A stretch of DNA of 64,000 nt from an uncultured bacterium (GTDB lineage: Bacteria; Bacteroidota; Bacteroidia; Bacteroidales; Bacteroidaceae), in assembly GCA_905215345.1 (NCBI GenBank), contig CAJMPR010000001.1, forward strand, positions 372,001 to 436,000, read 5' to 3'. Position numbers and translations under genes: made by a program. The number at the start of each line of letters is the position of its first letter. Position 1 is the stretch's first letter. Of the stretch, positions 28,797 through 37,486 are shown one piece after another. The notes below the pieces were generated by a model that worked only from the letters and a program-made list of their open reading frames with translations, ran no database searches and had not been told where the DNA came from.

Positions 28797-30323
28797 TTAT
28801 TCAGTCAACATCTGGTCTTTACACCTTCGATTCACTTCTTCCAGATTTAGCTTGGCTTCCTCCAGCCCCATTTGAGCTGCCTTTTCCAAATAGCCCACCG
28901 CCTTATCACAGTTTCCATCAATCATCTCCAGTACTCCCATCGTATTGTAATACTCTGGAATGTCAGGAATACTTTTCATCTTAGTCAAATATTGTTTAGC
29001 ACATGGAATATCTCGACGTGAAAGTGCAGCAGAAGCAACATTCAGATTGGCTATAGCATCCTCAGGAAAGATACGTGCTGCCACTTCAAGTAAGTCAGTA
29101 AACTCTTTCGAGCCCTTTTCATTAGTACCTGCAACAAGATATATCTCATGCTGACTTAGATTCTGAGGATGAGTCTTAACGATCTCTTTTGCCAGAAGGA
29201 CATCAAAATTCTTAACTTCAAAATCTATTTTACAAATCGCCTTACGAAGTGACGGAAAGAACGTGCGAAGCATATATAAATAGGGGGTACCACCAGCCAA
29301 ATCCATCAGAGCCTTCTTGCGACTCGTTTTCGTCACATAATTTATTTCTGCCGGTACTGACTCGATTATATCAAGCACTTGTTGACGATAGGACATCTGA
29401 GACTCTTCAACAGATTCTTTTAACCCTTGCCAGTTTTCACCTCCAAACTCTACGTTGTAAAGACTTCGCGAATAGTCAAAATGCGGAAGCAAATATTCTA
29501 CCAACGCTTTTGCGCGACCTTCGGAGAGCTGTTTATTACCCGCAATAGTACCTTCGGGCGATGCATAACCAATTACACTGATTGTACGAACAGTAATATT
29601 CCTATCATTTCGGACTTCTGAAATCATATCAGAGATTTTCTTTAGCTCCTGTGGATTATTCATATAGTCAGGCCTAATATCCGTCCTGTTTACTACAAAA
29701 TCCAAGAAAACTCCCCCAATCATTTCACGTTGCTTGATTGTCTCAATGACGGGTTGAGCATATGCCAAATAAGGAGTCACTACATAAGGAACGATATCAC
29801 TATTCTTCTCTAACAATATTTGGTTTATAAGCATTACCACCTCACTTCTCCGCGCAGGGCTACCACATCCACATACATCTTCATACATTTCCAATTTAGC
29901 ATCTGCCATCCAAGGTTCATACTTTACTGCAATATTATATTCAAGTATTTTCACCTGTTTGGATTTAAACCCCGGCAAAACAGCATAAGGAGCACTTTCC
30001 GCATATACTACTTTTTTGTGATTACTCATTAATGCCATTTCACGTTGGTATACGTTATAATTCTCACGCCCTTTAATCGTTACCTCAGTCAAATCACGAT
30101 GATTATCCGGAGCCACCAATACCGGTACCAAACTAATAGAACGGCGGGAATCGACATGAATATCCGAGAAATCAAACTTCAGGTTCACATAAACAGAGTC
30201 TCCTTTCTGTTGCAAAGAAAGTGGAGTAATATTTATCTGTCCCGAATATTCCTTTGGCTGTGCAAAGCTGTTCAGCATTCCCAACATAAGGATTACTACT
30301 ATATATAGTTTTCTCATATTCAT
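28797..30323 (-). CDS. DUF3868 / OmpA-like / TPR envelope protein of the pilus locus
   Basis: Exported protein of 508 residues with a Sec signal (MNMRKLYIVVILMLGMLNSF-AQ). The N-terminal domain (about 25-150) fits DUF3868, including the Cys-Gly motif DVCGCGSPARR. The middle (about 210-290) carries an OmpA-C-like peptidoglycan-binding segment (VIGYASPEGTIAGNKQLSEG, then RAKALVEYL). The C-terminus has TPR-like repeats (YNTMGVLEMIDGNCDKAVGY, LEKAAQMG). DUF3868 and DUF3575 genes commonly precede type V pilus subunits, so a role in assembling or anchoring the pilus across the envelope is plausible but not shown. It begins 2 bases after the DUF3575 gene. Confidence 0.78.
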   Translation of the reverse strand: MNMRKLYIVVILMLGMLNSFAQPKEYSGQINITPLSLQQKGDSVYVNLKFDFSDIHVDSRRSISLVPVLVAPDNHRDLTEVTIKGRENYNVYQREMALMSNHKKVVYAESAPYAVLPGFKSKQVKILEYNIAVKYEPWMADAKLEMYEDVCGCGSPARRSEVVMLINQILLEKNSDIVPYVVTPYLAYAQPVIETIKQREMIGGVFLDFVVNRTDIRPDYMNNPQELKKISDMISEVRNDRNITVRTISVIGYASPEGTIAGNKQLSEGRAKALVEYLLPHFDYSRSLYNVEFGGENWQGLKESVEESQMSYRQQVLDIIESVPAEINYVTKTSRKKALMDLAGGTPYLYMLRTFFPSLRKAICKIDFEVKNFDVLLAKEIVKTHPQNLSQHEIYLVAGTNEKGSKEFTDLLEVAARIFPEDAIANLNVASAALSRRDIPCAKQYLTKMKSIPDIPEYYNTMGVLEMIDGNCDKAVGYLEKAAQMGLEEAKLNLEEVNRRCKDQMLTE

Positions 30324-30325
30324 AG

Positions 30326-30910
30326 TTATTTAATGATGTATATCAGAGAAATACCGGCCTTTGTAGGACCAACATAATCTTTCTTTTCAGAACTTATTTT
30401 TGAACCACATTTCACACAATTATATTTATTGTAGGATAAACGAACATAACCAATACCAACATTTGCTTCAAGGTTCCATCGTTTACTCAGATAGAGCTGA
30501 TAACCATAAGAGATACCTCCTCCATACCCATAACCTTCATAGCGATAATTTCGTGACCCTTTCTCAAATAGCAGCGGCAATTCATGTCCTCCAATATTGA
30601 ACTGAGAGCCGAGAGCATGTATTCCTAAAAAATGTCCTGCAAACTTCTGGCACAGCCAGTAACGATATTCTATTTGTCCGAGCCAGTGGACAAGTTTCTT
30701 ATTATCCTGTTCGTTTCCATATAGATTCCAGAGGTTGTAACCACCTCCAAATTCCAGTGTACTCTGTCTTCCCATCCCCATTTCAAAACTTAGGTTTGGA
30801 GTATAAGTATACGCCCCATAAAACAGATTAGTCTTCACTGCAGCTATTTGAGAATACCCTGCGACAGAAAAGCCAACCAAAACCAGAAGTACTAATAATT
30901 TTCTTTTCAT
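30326..30910 (-). CDS. DUF3575 family outer-membrane protein
   Basis: Exported 194-residue protein with signal peptide (MKRKLLVLLVLVGFSVAGYS-QI) and alternating amphipathic strands (LGQIEYRYWL, WNLEANVGIGYVRLSY, TKAGISLIYIIK), fitting a small beta-barrel. The pattern AVKTNLFYGAYTYTPNLSFE is what I associate with DUF3575. A CVKC pair (CVKCGSKISSE) near the C-terminus may be an extracellular loop. It is the first envelope gene of the pilus operon, 35 bases after the AraC-type regulator gene, so it is probably on the same transcript. Confidence 0.75.
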   Translation of the reverse strand: MKRKLLVLLVLVGFSVAGYSQIAAVKTNLFYGAYTYTPNLSFEMGMGRQSTLEFGGGYNLWNLYGNEQDNKKLVHWLGQIEYRYWLCQKFAGHFLGIHALGSQFNIGGHELPLLFEKGSRNYRYEGYGYGGGISYGYQLYLSKRWNLEANVGIGYVRLSYNKYNCVKCGSKISSEKKDYVGPTKAGISLIYIIK

Positions 30911-30945
30911 GAACTACACCCTCGTATTACAATGTTCTTTACTAC

Positions 30946-31845
30946 CTATGACTTATTCTGAAAACTTTTTCGTATATCGGTAGGAGAAGAGCCAAACATG
31001 GTCTTACAGTAACGGTTAAAATGGGAAGCGTCTGTAAATTTAAACTCTTTAGCTATTGTCGTAAATCTTTTATTAGTCAAAGACAACTCATAATAAATGT
31101 GCTTAGACTTTTGTTTAATCAGCCACTGATAAGGACTCATTTGAAAGTGAGACTTAAATTTCCTTTTAAAAGTTCCTATATTCATTCCGGATAGGTCTAC
31201 AAATTCCTTCACCCCTTTCATTTTCAAATAGTTATTCATTATAAATGTCTCAAATTCATGGGTATTACGCACTGTTGGAAGGAAAAAGGTCATCAGTTCC
31301 TTGGGTACATAATAGGCTCTAAAAAGAGAGGATAGTTCCAATAGTTTAGCTTTATACAGATGAGGGCAACTGATTTCATCCTCCAGATAATTTATTATGG
31401 AGGAAAGGAACTGATTTAGCCTGGGCTTAATAAGTAGTGCATTAAAAGTAGGGGACACATCCAGCCACTTATCGGCATGTTCACTAAGTACCTTCCTGTC
31501 ACATAAAGGAATTTCATTGGTTCCTTCGAGAACTATGCTTGTAGTATCTGTAATAGATTCCCAAGTACACATTGAATTCATAGGCCAAAGAACCATCTCT
31601 CCTTCATTAACAGGAATATCCACAAACTCATTACAAGATATAAGTGCTTTGCCTTTCAATACAAATAAAAGAGTGAATGTATCTAACATCTTAAATATAT
31701 ACTTCTCTTTTTCTTGAGTTTTAATGTATTTGAATCCCCCCTGGATTGTTTCCGTACATTTACTACAATCCTCGTGTCTATGAAACATTGTTTGCTTAGT
31801 CGACATATTATTTTCATTTATAGTTAATATAAAGGACTCAGTCAT
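30946..31845 (-). CDS. AraC-family transcriptional regulator of the pilus operon
   Basis: Cytoplasmic regulator of 299 residues with an N-terminal cupin-like sensing region (about 15-180) and a C-terminal AraC/XylS DNA-binding domain (about 195-295). Its two helix-turn-helix units include LKMKGVKEFVDLSGMNIGTF and FTTIAKEFKFTDASHFNRYC. The chosen ATG overlaps the stop of the preceding small gene by 8 bases, implying translational coupling; an internal ATG at 31806 (MSTKQTMF) is possible. It is followed after 35 bases by DUF3575, so it is probably an activator encoded within the operon it controls. It is about half identical to the regulator at 32416-33264. Confidence 0.85.
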   Translation of the reverse strand: MTESFILTINENNMSTKQTMFHRHEDCSKCTETIQGGFKYIKTQEKEKYIFKMLDTFTLLFVLKGKALISCNEFVDIPVNEGEMVLWPMNSMCTWESITDTTSIVLEGTNEIPLCDRKVLSEHADKWLDVSPTFNALLIKPRLNQFLSSIINYLEDEISCPHLYKAKLLELSSLFRAYYVPKELMTFFLPTVRNTHEFETFIMNNYLKMKGVKEFVDLSGMNIGTFKRKFKSHFQMSPYQWLIKQKSKHIYYELSLTNKRFTTIAKEFKFTDASHFNRYCKTMFGSSPTDIRKSFQNKS

Positions 31846-32155
31846 CGTTCAGTGCTTTTCTTAAAACTAGTATTACTTCAAAAATCCATCGTCCTTCAGG
31901 TATTTCTTTTAGCATTATTCTATTCAAATCATCAGGATGACGTTTCAACAATCCCGCTTTTTCCAGTTGATTTGTAATCAATTCAAGTTTTACTAAAGGA
32001 AAACCATGCTCTTTAGAAATATCATTTAAATAACCACCCTGCTCATAAAAAGCATCAGCCAAATAAATAAGAATTGTCAGTCCATGAGCCAAGCTCATCT
32101 TTTCTGTAGATTTGGGTTCAACCATCATTTTCAAAAAATCATCCATAAGGTTCAT
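31838..32155 (-). CDS. Small winged-helix-like (Rrf2-like) protein, first gene of the pilus operon
   Basis: A 105-residue soluble protein. The segment SLAHGLTILIYLADAFYEQGGYLNDISKEHGFPLVKLELITNQLEKAGLLKR, given here as positions about 21-72, has the helix-turn-helix then recognition-helix layout seen in Rrf2-like winged-helix regulators. It lacks the cysteine cluster of Fe-S Rrf2 members. It overlaps the AraC regulator gene by 8 bases and directly follows the predicted operon promoter. A DNA-binding role is inferred from pattern only; alternatively it is a small helical partner of the AraC protein. Confidence 0.6.
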   Translation of the reverse strand: MNLMDDFLKMMVEPKSTEKMSLAHGLTILIYLADAFYEQGGYLNDISKEHGFPLVKLELITNQLEKAGLLKRHPDDLNRIMLKEIPEGRWIFEVILVLRKALNDD

Positions 32156-32171
32156 TTATATTTTGTCTTTC

Positions 32172-32268
32172 TACTATTGAAAAACAATAGTACCCTGCTT
32201 TTTATAAATAGTAGCGCAAAGTTATGTGATATGAAAATTTTCGGGAAAAATTACTATTAGTATAAAAA
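32172..32268. promoter_or_regulatory. Promoter/operator region of the pilus operon with four TACTATT half-sites
   Basis: On the minus strand TAACTTTG (32217-32224) is a good -7 element. Around it lie TACTATT at 32172, AATAGTA at 32186 and 32207, and TACTATT at 32252. The first two form a perfect 8-bp hairpin with a 5-base loop in the leader. The outer pair extends into a 15-17 bp inverted repeat (32199-32213 and 32252-32268, two unpaired bases) that brackets the -7 box. This looks like operator DNA for one of the regulators encoded next to it. Confidence 0.6.
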
Positions 32269-32355
32269 GGATGGTTATTTGGATAAAACGAACAAGCCTT
32301 AAATATAAATAGGTGGTTCTATATGAAGAATACAAAAAGATATATAGGCATAGGC

Positions 32356-32395
32356 AAAAAAGGCATCGGAAAAGTATCTTTTCCAATGCCTTTTT
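32356..32395 (-). terminator. Intrinsic terminator after the second AraC gene
   Basis: AAAAAGGCATCGGAAAAG pairs with CTTTTCCAATGCCTTTTT around a small loop. It lies 21 bases past the stop of the minus-strand regulator gene and separates it from the pilus operon promoter. Confidence 0.85.
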
Positions 32396-32415
32396 CAAAC
32401 TATTATTTCTTCCTT

Positions 32416-33264
32416 CTATTGTGCAGCAATCAATGAAGCTTTCCTTATTTCGGTAGGAGAGGTTCCATACATAGATTTACAGTAGCGATTAAAGTGGGAG
32501 GCATCTGAGAAATGGAATTCCTTTGCTATTTCAGTAAAACTTTTATTAGTCAATGACAATTCCTGATAGACATGCTTAGCCCTCTGCTTTATGAGCCATT
32601 GATACGGGCTCTCTTTGAAGTGTTCTTTGAACTTACGATTAAACTGACTCAAATTCATTCCTGATAAATCAACAAACTCTTTCAAACCTTTCATTTTTAG
32701 ATAGTTGTTCATCACAAACGTTTTAAATTCGTGGGTTTCACTGACTATTGGCAAAGAAAAAGGATATATTTCATCCGGGGTATAATACCCTCTAAAAATA
32801 AGTGACAATTCTTGTCGCTTCATCGTATGCATAAAAGAGCATGAAAAGCCATCAGCTAAATATCTCTTCACACTTCGCAGAAAGTCCTTTAATGCCGGCT
32901 TCACAGGCAATGGCTGAGAGGTAGGCATAGCATCCAGCCACGACTCCGCGTTCTCTTTTATTGCCCTCCTGTCAGATGGAAGGATATCGTTATCAAGAAC
33001 CAAAATTATACAAGAGGTATCAAGAAGAGCTTTCCATTCACATCCGTTTTTTAGAGAATGAAGTATCATTTGCCCACTATGAAAATGCGCATTGTCATAC
33101 TGTTTGCAGGAAACAGAAACTTCTCCGGTTAAGAAGAACACTAAATAATAAGTATTTTGAGGTTTGACAACAATTTTTTGGTCCTTACGAACTTCAATGT
33201 ACCTAAATCCAGATTTTGTATTCGGTCCCCATTCTTTACTACCACTATTGATAATCTGTTTCAT
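32416..33264 (-). CDS. AraC-family transcriptional regulator, paralogue of the pilus regulator
   Basis: Cytoplasmic regulator of 282 residues from the ATG at 33264. A longer frame starting at 33333 would add a hydrophobic signal-like stretch (MFLIMNIFLCLIACAI) that the paralogue lacks, so the shorter start, which aligns with the paralogue, is preferred. It has an N-terminal cupin-like region and a C-terminal AraC domain (LKMKGLKEFVDLSGMNLSQF, FTEIAKEFHFSDASHFNRYC) nearly identical to the neighbour in the recognition helices, suggesting both read similar DNA sites. It has its own terminator, so it is a separate transcript. The 239 bases to purL contain only the purL promoter. Confidence 0.82.
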   Translation of the reverse strand: MKQIINSGSKEWGPNTKSGFRYIEVRKDQKIVVKPQNTYYLVFFLTGEVSVSCKQYDNAHFHSGQMILHSLKNGCEWKALLDTSCIILVLDNDILPSDRRAIKENAESWLDAMPTSQPLPVKPALKDFLRSVKRYLADGFSCSFMHTMKRQELSLIFRGYYTPDEIYPFSLPIVSETHEFKTFVMNNYLKMKGLKEFVDLSGMNLSQFNRKFKEHFKESPYQWLIKQRAKHVYQELSLTNKSFTEIAKEFHFSDASHFNRYCKSMYGTSPTEIRKASLIAAQ

Positions 33265-33516
33265 AATATTGGGTCTGTTAGAAGTTATAGCACACGCTAT
33301 CAAACATAGAAATATATTCATTATTAAAAACAAATCAAGTGAAATTAAAGTTTAGAATAAGTCGCAATATTTTATCAGTAGTAATTCATTCTTAAAGTGC
33401 TCTTCTTACACGCAAAAGCTAAATATCTCTGAAGATTCTAATAACAGCTCGGTCGCATTTGCCATTTGACTGATGTTTTTTATTTCCTTTTCTTTCTCCT
33501 GCCCAACGATTTTGTA

Positions 33517-33524
33517 TATCTTTG
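33517..33524 (+). promoter_or_regulatory. -7 element (TATCTTTG) of purL
   Basis: TATCTTTG with TTTC 20 bases upstream (33493-33496) resembles the Bacteroides promoter. The leader before the purL ATG at 33609 is about 80 bases. Confidence 0.6.
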
Positions 33525-33608
33525 CAGCCAGGAAGAAAAGAGAAGAAGTTAACTTACAGACAGTAACTTCAATTGAAAATAACAAATCGTAAACTCTTAA
33601 ATAAAAGT

Positions 33609-36600
33609 ATGATTCTTTTTTTCAGAACCCCATCCAAGAGTGTGATTGCCGTTGAGTGCGACCACAACCTCACTCAGGCAGATAGTGACAAACTCTGCTG
33701 GCTTTTCGGAGATGCCACTCCCGAAAGTGAAGACAACCTGAAAGGACATTTCGTTGGTCCGCGTCGCGAAATGATTACCCCCTGGAGTACAAATGCCGTA
33801 GAAATCACCCAGAACATGGGATTGGAAGGCATCACACGCATCGAGGAGTATTTCCCCGTGAAAGATGAGAATGCTGACCGTGACCCGATGCTGCAACGCA
33901 TGTACAAGGGACTGGATCAGAATGTATTTACCACCAACCGCCAACCCGAGCCTATCGTTCATATCCAGAATTTGGAAGAGTATAACGAGAAAGAAGGTTT
34001 GGCGCTCTCCAAAGAAGAAATGGACTACCTGAAGAAGATGGAAAAAGATCTGGGACGTCCGCTGACTGACTCCGAGGTATTCGGTTTCGCACAAATCAAC
34101 TCTGAGCACTGCCGTCATAAAATCTTCGGCGGTACTTTCATCATTGACGGTGTGGAGCAGGAATCTTCCCTCTTCCAGATGATTAAGAAGACTACTCAGG
34201 AGAATCCCAATAAGATTATATCCGCTTATAAAGACAACGTAGCCTTTGCCGAAGGTCCCGTAGTGGAACAATTTGCTCCGGCAGACCACTCCAAGCCCGA
34301 TTTCTTCCAGGTAAAGGACATCAAGAGCGTTATCTCACTGAAAGCTGAAACTCACAACTTCCCTACTACCGTAGAACCGTTTAACGGTGCTTCTACCGGT
34401 ACGGGTGGTGAAATCCGCGACCGTATGGGTGGCGGTAAAGGTTCTATGCCGATTGCCGGAACTGCCGTGTACATGACTTCTTATCCCCGCACCGACGAAG
34501 ACCGCGAATGGGAAGATATCCTGCCGGTACGCGAATGGCTGTACCAGACGCCGGAACAGATTCTTATCAAAGCATCCAACGGCGCCAGCGACTTCGGTAA
34601 CAAGTTCGGTCAACCGCTAATTTGCGGTTCTGTGCTGACTTTTGAACACAAGGAGAAAAATGAAGTTTACGGTTACGACAAAGTTATCATGCTTGCCGGT
34701 GGTGTGGGTTACGGTACTCAACGTGACTGCCTGAAGGGTGCTCCCGAAGCCGGTAACAAAGTAGTCGTTATCGGTGGCGATAACTACCGTATCGGTTTGG
34801 GTGGCGGCTCGGTATCTTCGGTAGATACCGGACGTTACAGCAGCGGTATCGAATTGAACGCTGTGCAGCGCGCCAATGCCGAAATGCAGAAGCGTGCCTA
34901 TAACGTAGTACGCGCACTCTGCGAAGAAGAGAATAACCCTGTTGTTTCTATCCACGACCATGGCTCGGCAGGACACGTCAACTGCCTGTCGGAATTGGTA
35001 GAGGAGTGCGGCGGCGTTATTCACATGGATAAATTGCCTATCGGTGACAAGACACTGTCTGCCAAAGAAATTATCGCCAATGAAAGTCAGGAACGCATGG
35101 GCTTGCTCATTCAGGAAGAAGCCATTGAACATGTGCGCAAGGTAGCCGAGCGCGAACGTGCTCCGATGTATGTGGTAGGTGAAACTACCGGAGACCATCG
35201 TTTTGCTTTTGAACAAGCCGACGGTGTACGTCCGTTCGACCTTGCCGTAGAGCAGATGTTCGGTTCTTCTCCGAAGACCTACATGATAGATAAAACCGTA
35301 GAACGCCACTATGAAATGCCCAAATACGAGCTTTCCAAGTTGCACGAGTACCTGACGAACGTACTTCAACTGGAAGCCGTTGCCTGTAAAGACTGGTTGA
35401 CCAATAAGGTAGACCGCTCGGTGACAGGTAAGGTTGCCCGCCAACAATGCCAAGGCGAACTCCAATTACCGTTGAGCGACTGCGGTGTCGTAGCTTTGGA
35501 CTATCGTGGAGAAAAAGGTATCGCCACTTCTTTGGGACATGCTCCCCAAGCTGCGCTTGCCGACCCGGCAGCAGGTTCTATCCTCTCCGTCAGCGAGGCA
35601 TTGACTAATCTGATATGGGCTCCGCTTGCCGAAGGTCTGGACAGCGTATCTCTTTCAGCCAACTGGATGTGGCCCTGTCGCTCACAAGAAGGTGAAGATG
35701 CACGTCTCTATACGGCGGTCAAAGCATTGAGTGACTTCTGTTGCGCACTGCAAATCAACGTACCGACTGGCAAAGACTCTCTCTCCATGACACAGAAATA
35801 TCCCGACGGAAGCAAAGTCATAGCTCCGGGTACGGTAATCGTATCTGCCGGTGGAGAAGTTTCCGACATAAAGAAGGTGGTATCTCCCGTATTGGTAAAT
35901 AATGAGAAGACTACGCTTTACCACATTGACTTTAGCTTCGACAACCTGAAACTGGGTGGTTCAGCTTTTGCGCAATCTTTGGGTAAAGTCGGTGACGAAG
36001 TACCTTGCGTACAAGATGCCGAATATTTCCGTGATGCATTCCTGGCAGTACAAGAACTGGTAAACAAGGAATTAATCCTTGCTGGACATGACATTTCTGC
36101 CGGTGGCCTTATTACTACATTACTGGAAATGTGTTTCGCCAATGTAGAGGGCGGACTGGAAATCGACCTTGATAAAATTAAGGAACAAGACCTCATCAAG
36201 ATATTGTTTGCAGAGAACCCAGGTATTGTTATCCAGGTAAGCGACAAGTATAAGGAAGAAGTAAAGAAGATTTTGGAAGAAGCAGGGGTAGGCTTCATCA
36301 AGTTGGGAAAACCGACCGACGAACGTCATATCCTGGTATCTAAAGACGGAGCTACTTACCAATTCGGCATAGACTATATGCGTGACGTATGGTATTCTTC
36401 TTCTTACTTGCTCGACCGTAAGCAGTCTATGAACGGCTGTGCCAAAAAACGTTTTGAGAACTACAAAATGCAACCGCTGGATCTGGCATTTCTTCCTGAA
36501 TTCAAAGGCAAGTTCTCACAATACGGCATTGACCCGAACCGCCGTACTCCAACCGGCATCCGTGCCGCCATTATACGCGAGAAGGGAACCAATGGTGAAC

Positions 36601-37313
36601 GCGAAATGGCTTATTCACTCTATCTTGCCGGTTTCGATGTAAAAGACGTAACCATGACTGACCTTATCAGCGGACGCGAGACTTTGGAAGATGTGAACAT
36701 GGTGGTTTATTGCGGCGGTTTCTCTAACTCTGACGTACTTGGTTCTGCCAAGGGTTGGGCGGGAGCATTCCTCTTCAATCCAAAAGCCAAAGAAGCGCTC
36801 GACAAGTTCTATGCCCGTGAAGATACGCTTTCATTGGGTGTTTGCAACGGTTGCCAGTTGATGATGGAGTTAGGTCTTATCACTCCTGAACATAAGAAGC
36901 AAGGAAAGATGCTGCACAACGAGTCTCACAAGTTTGAATCTACTTTTATCGGTCTTACAATTCCCACTAACCGTAGTGTGATGTTCGGCTCGTTAAGCGG
37001 TAGCAAACTCGGAATCTGGGTAGCCCACGGAGAAGGAAAATTCTCACTACCTTATGACGAAAATAAATACAATGTAGTAGCGAAATTCACTTATAATGAA
37101 TATCCAGGTAACCCGAACGGTTCAGACTATTCTATCGCTGCAATAGCAAGTGCAGACGGACGTCATCTGGCTATCATGCCCCATTTGGAGCGTTCTATTT
37201 TCCCATGGCAAAATGGCTATTATCCGGCAAACCGTGTACACAGCGACCAGATAACCCCATGGATAGAAGCATTTGTCAATGCACGTAAATGGGTGGAAGA
37301 GAAAAAGAAATAA
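33609..37313 (+). CDS. purL: Phosphoribosylformylglycinamidine synthase
   Basis: Large single-chain FGAM synthase of purine biosynthesis, converting FGAR, glutamine and ATP to FGAM. The ATG at 33609 (MILFFRTPSK) is preferred over an in-frame ATG 36 bases upstream, because this is the usual N-terminus in Bacteroides. At 1234 residues it is the long PurL type. It has the linker region (FGFAQINSEHCRHKIFGG), the AIRS-like ATP-binding domains (KAETHNFPTTVEPFNGASTG, IHDHGSAGHVNCL, HDISAGGLITTLLEM) and a C-terminal glutaminase domain with nucleophile Cys1079 (LGVCNGCQLMMELG) and HGEGKF. Monocistronic, with its own terminator. Confidence 0.96.
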   Translation: MILFFRTPSKSVIAVECDHNLTQADSDKLCWLFGDATPESEDNLKGHFVGPRREMITPWSTNAVEITQNMGLEGITRIEEYFPVKDENADRDPMLQRMYKGLDQNVFTTNRQPEPIVHIQNLEEYNEKEGLALSKEEMDYLKKMEKDLGRPLTDSEVFGFAQINSEHCRHKIFGGTFIIDGVEQESSLFQMIKKTTQENPNKIISAYKDNVAFAEGPVVEQFAPADHSKPDFFQVKDIKSVISLKAETHNFPTTVEPFNGASTGTGGEIRDRMGGGKGSMPIAGTAVYMTSYPRTDEDREWEDILPVREWLYQTPEQILIKASNGASDFGNKFGQPLICGSVLTFEHKEKNEVYGYDKVIMLAGGVGYGTQRDCLKGAPEAGNKVVVIGGDNYRIGLGGGSVSSVDTGRYSSGIELNAVQRANAEMQKRAYNVVRALCEEENNPVVSIHDHGSAGHVNCLSELVEECGGVIHMDKLPIGDKTLSAKEIIANESQERMGLLIQEEAIEHVRKVAERERAPMYVVGETTGDHRFAFEQADGVRPFDLAVEQMFGSSPKTYMIDKTVERHYEMPKYELSKLHEYLTNVLQLEAVACKDWLTNKVDRSVTGKVARQQCQGELQLPLSDCGVVALDYRGEKGIATSLGHAPQAALADPAAGSILSVSEALTNLIWAPLAEGLDSVSLSANWMWPCRSQEGEDARLYTAVKALSDFCCALQINVPTGKDSLSMTQKYPDGSKVIAPGTVIVSAGGEVSDIKKVVSPVLVNNEKTTLYHIDFSFDNLKLGGSAFAQSLGKVGDEVPCVQDAEYFRDAFLAVQELVNKELILAGHDISAGGLITTLLEMCFANVEGGLEIDLDKIKEQDLIKILFAENPGIVIQVSDKYKEEVKKILEEAGVGFIKLGKPTDERHILVSKDGATYQFGIDYMRDVWYSSSYLLDRKQSMNGCAKKRFENYKMQPLDLAFLPEFKGKFSQYGIDPNRRTPTGIRAAIIREKGTNGEREMAYSLYLAGFDVKDVTMTDLISGRETLEDVNMVVYCGGFSNSDVLGSAKGWAGAFLFNPKAKEALDKFYAREDTLSLGVCNGCQLMMELGLITPEHKKQGKMLHNESHKFESTFIGLTIPTNRSVMFGSLSGSKLGIWVAHGEGKFSLPYDENKYNVVAKFTYNEYPGNPNGSDYSIAAIASADGRHLAIMPHLERSIFPWQNGYYPANRVHSDQITPWIEAFVNARKWVEEKKK

Positions 37314-37333
37314 AACTCTTTTCTATTATAATT

Positions 37334-37372
37334 AAAACAGGCGTGAGAGCTTCGGCATCTCACGCCTGTTTT
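37334..37372 (+). terminator. Intrinsic terminator after purL
   Basis: The perfect stem AAAACAGGCGTGAGA/TCTCACGCCTGTTTT with loop GCTTCGGCA is followed by a T-rich run. Confidence 0.92.
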
Positions 37373-37395
37373 GTTTTTCTTTCTTTACTTTCTTT

Positions 37396-37427
37396 TTTGC
37401 ATATATCAAACAATTTTCCTACTTTTG
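37396..37427 (+). promoter_or_regulatory. Consensus Bacteroides promoter for the hybrid sensor gene
   Basis: TTTG at 37396-37399 and TACTTTTG at 37420-37427 are separated by 20 bases, matching TTTG-N19-21-TAnnTTTG. It lies after the purL terminator and fixes the gene start downstream, at 37487. Confidence 0.8.
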
Positions 37428-37486
37428 TGTTAATTTTATGTCCCCCCAAGCGAACGTTCAAACTCAAATCTCTAATTAGGCTAATT

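Noticed and set aside
32199..32268. Invertible promoter of the pilus operon
   Set aside because: The inverted repeats bracket the -7 box, but the enclosed stretch is only about 38 bases, too short for typical site-specific inversion, and no recombinase gene is nearby; an operator is more likely.
33265..33333. N-terminal hydrophobic extension of the second AraC regulator
   Set aside because: The paralogue has no such segment and a signal-like peptide would not fit a cytoplasmic DNA-binding protein; the ATG at 33264 is a better start.
34617..35465. 282-residue frame antisense to purL
   Set aside because: Shadow of a highly conserved housekeeping gene; no independent evidence.
37289..37486. 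66-residue N-terminal extension of the hybrid sensor
   Set aside because: The stretch contains the purL terminator and the sensor's own promoter; the ATG at 37487 starts a proper signal peptide.
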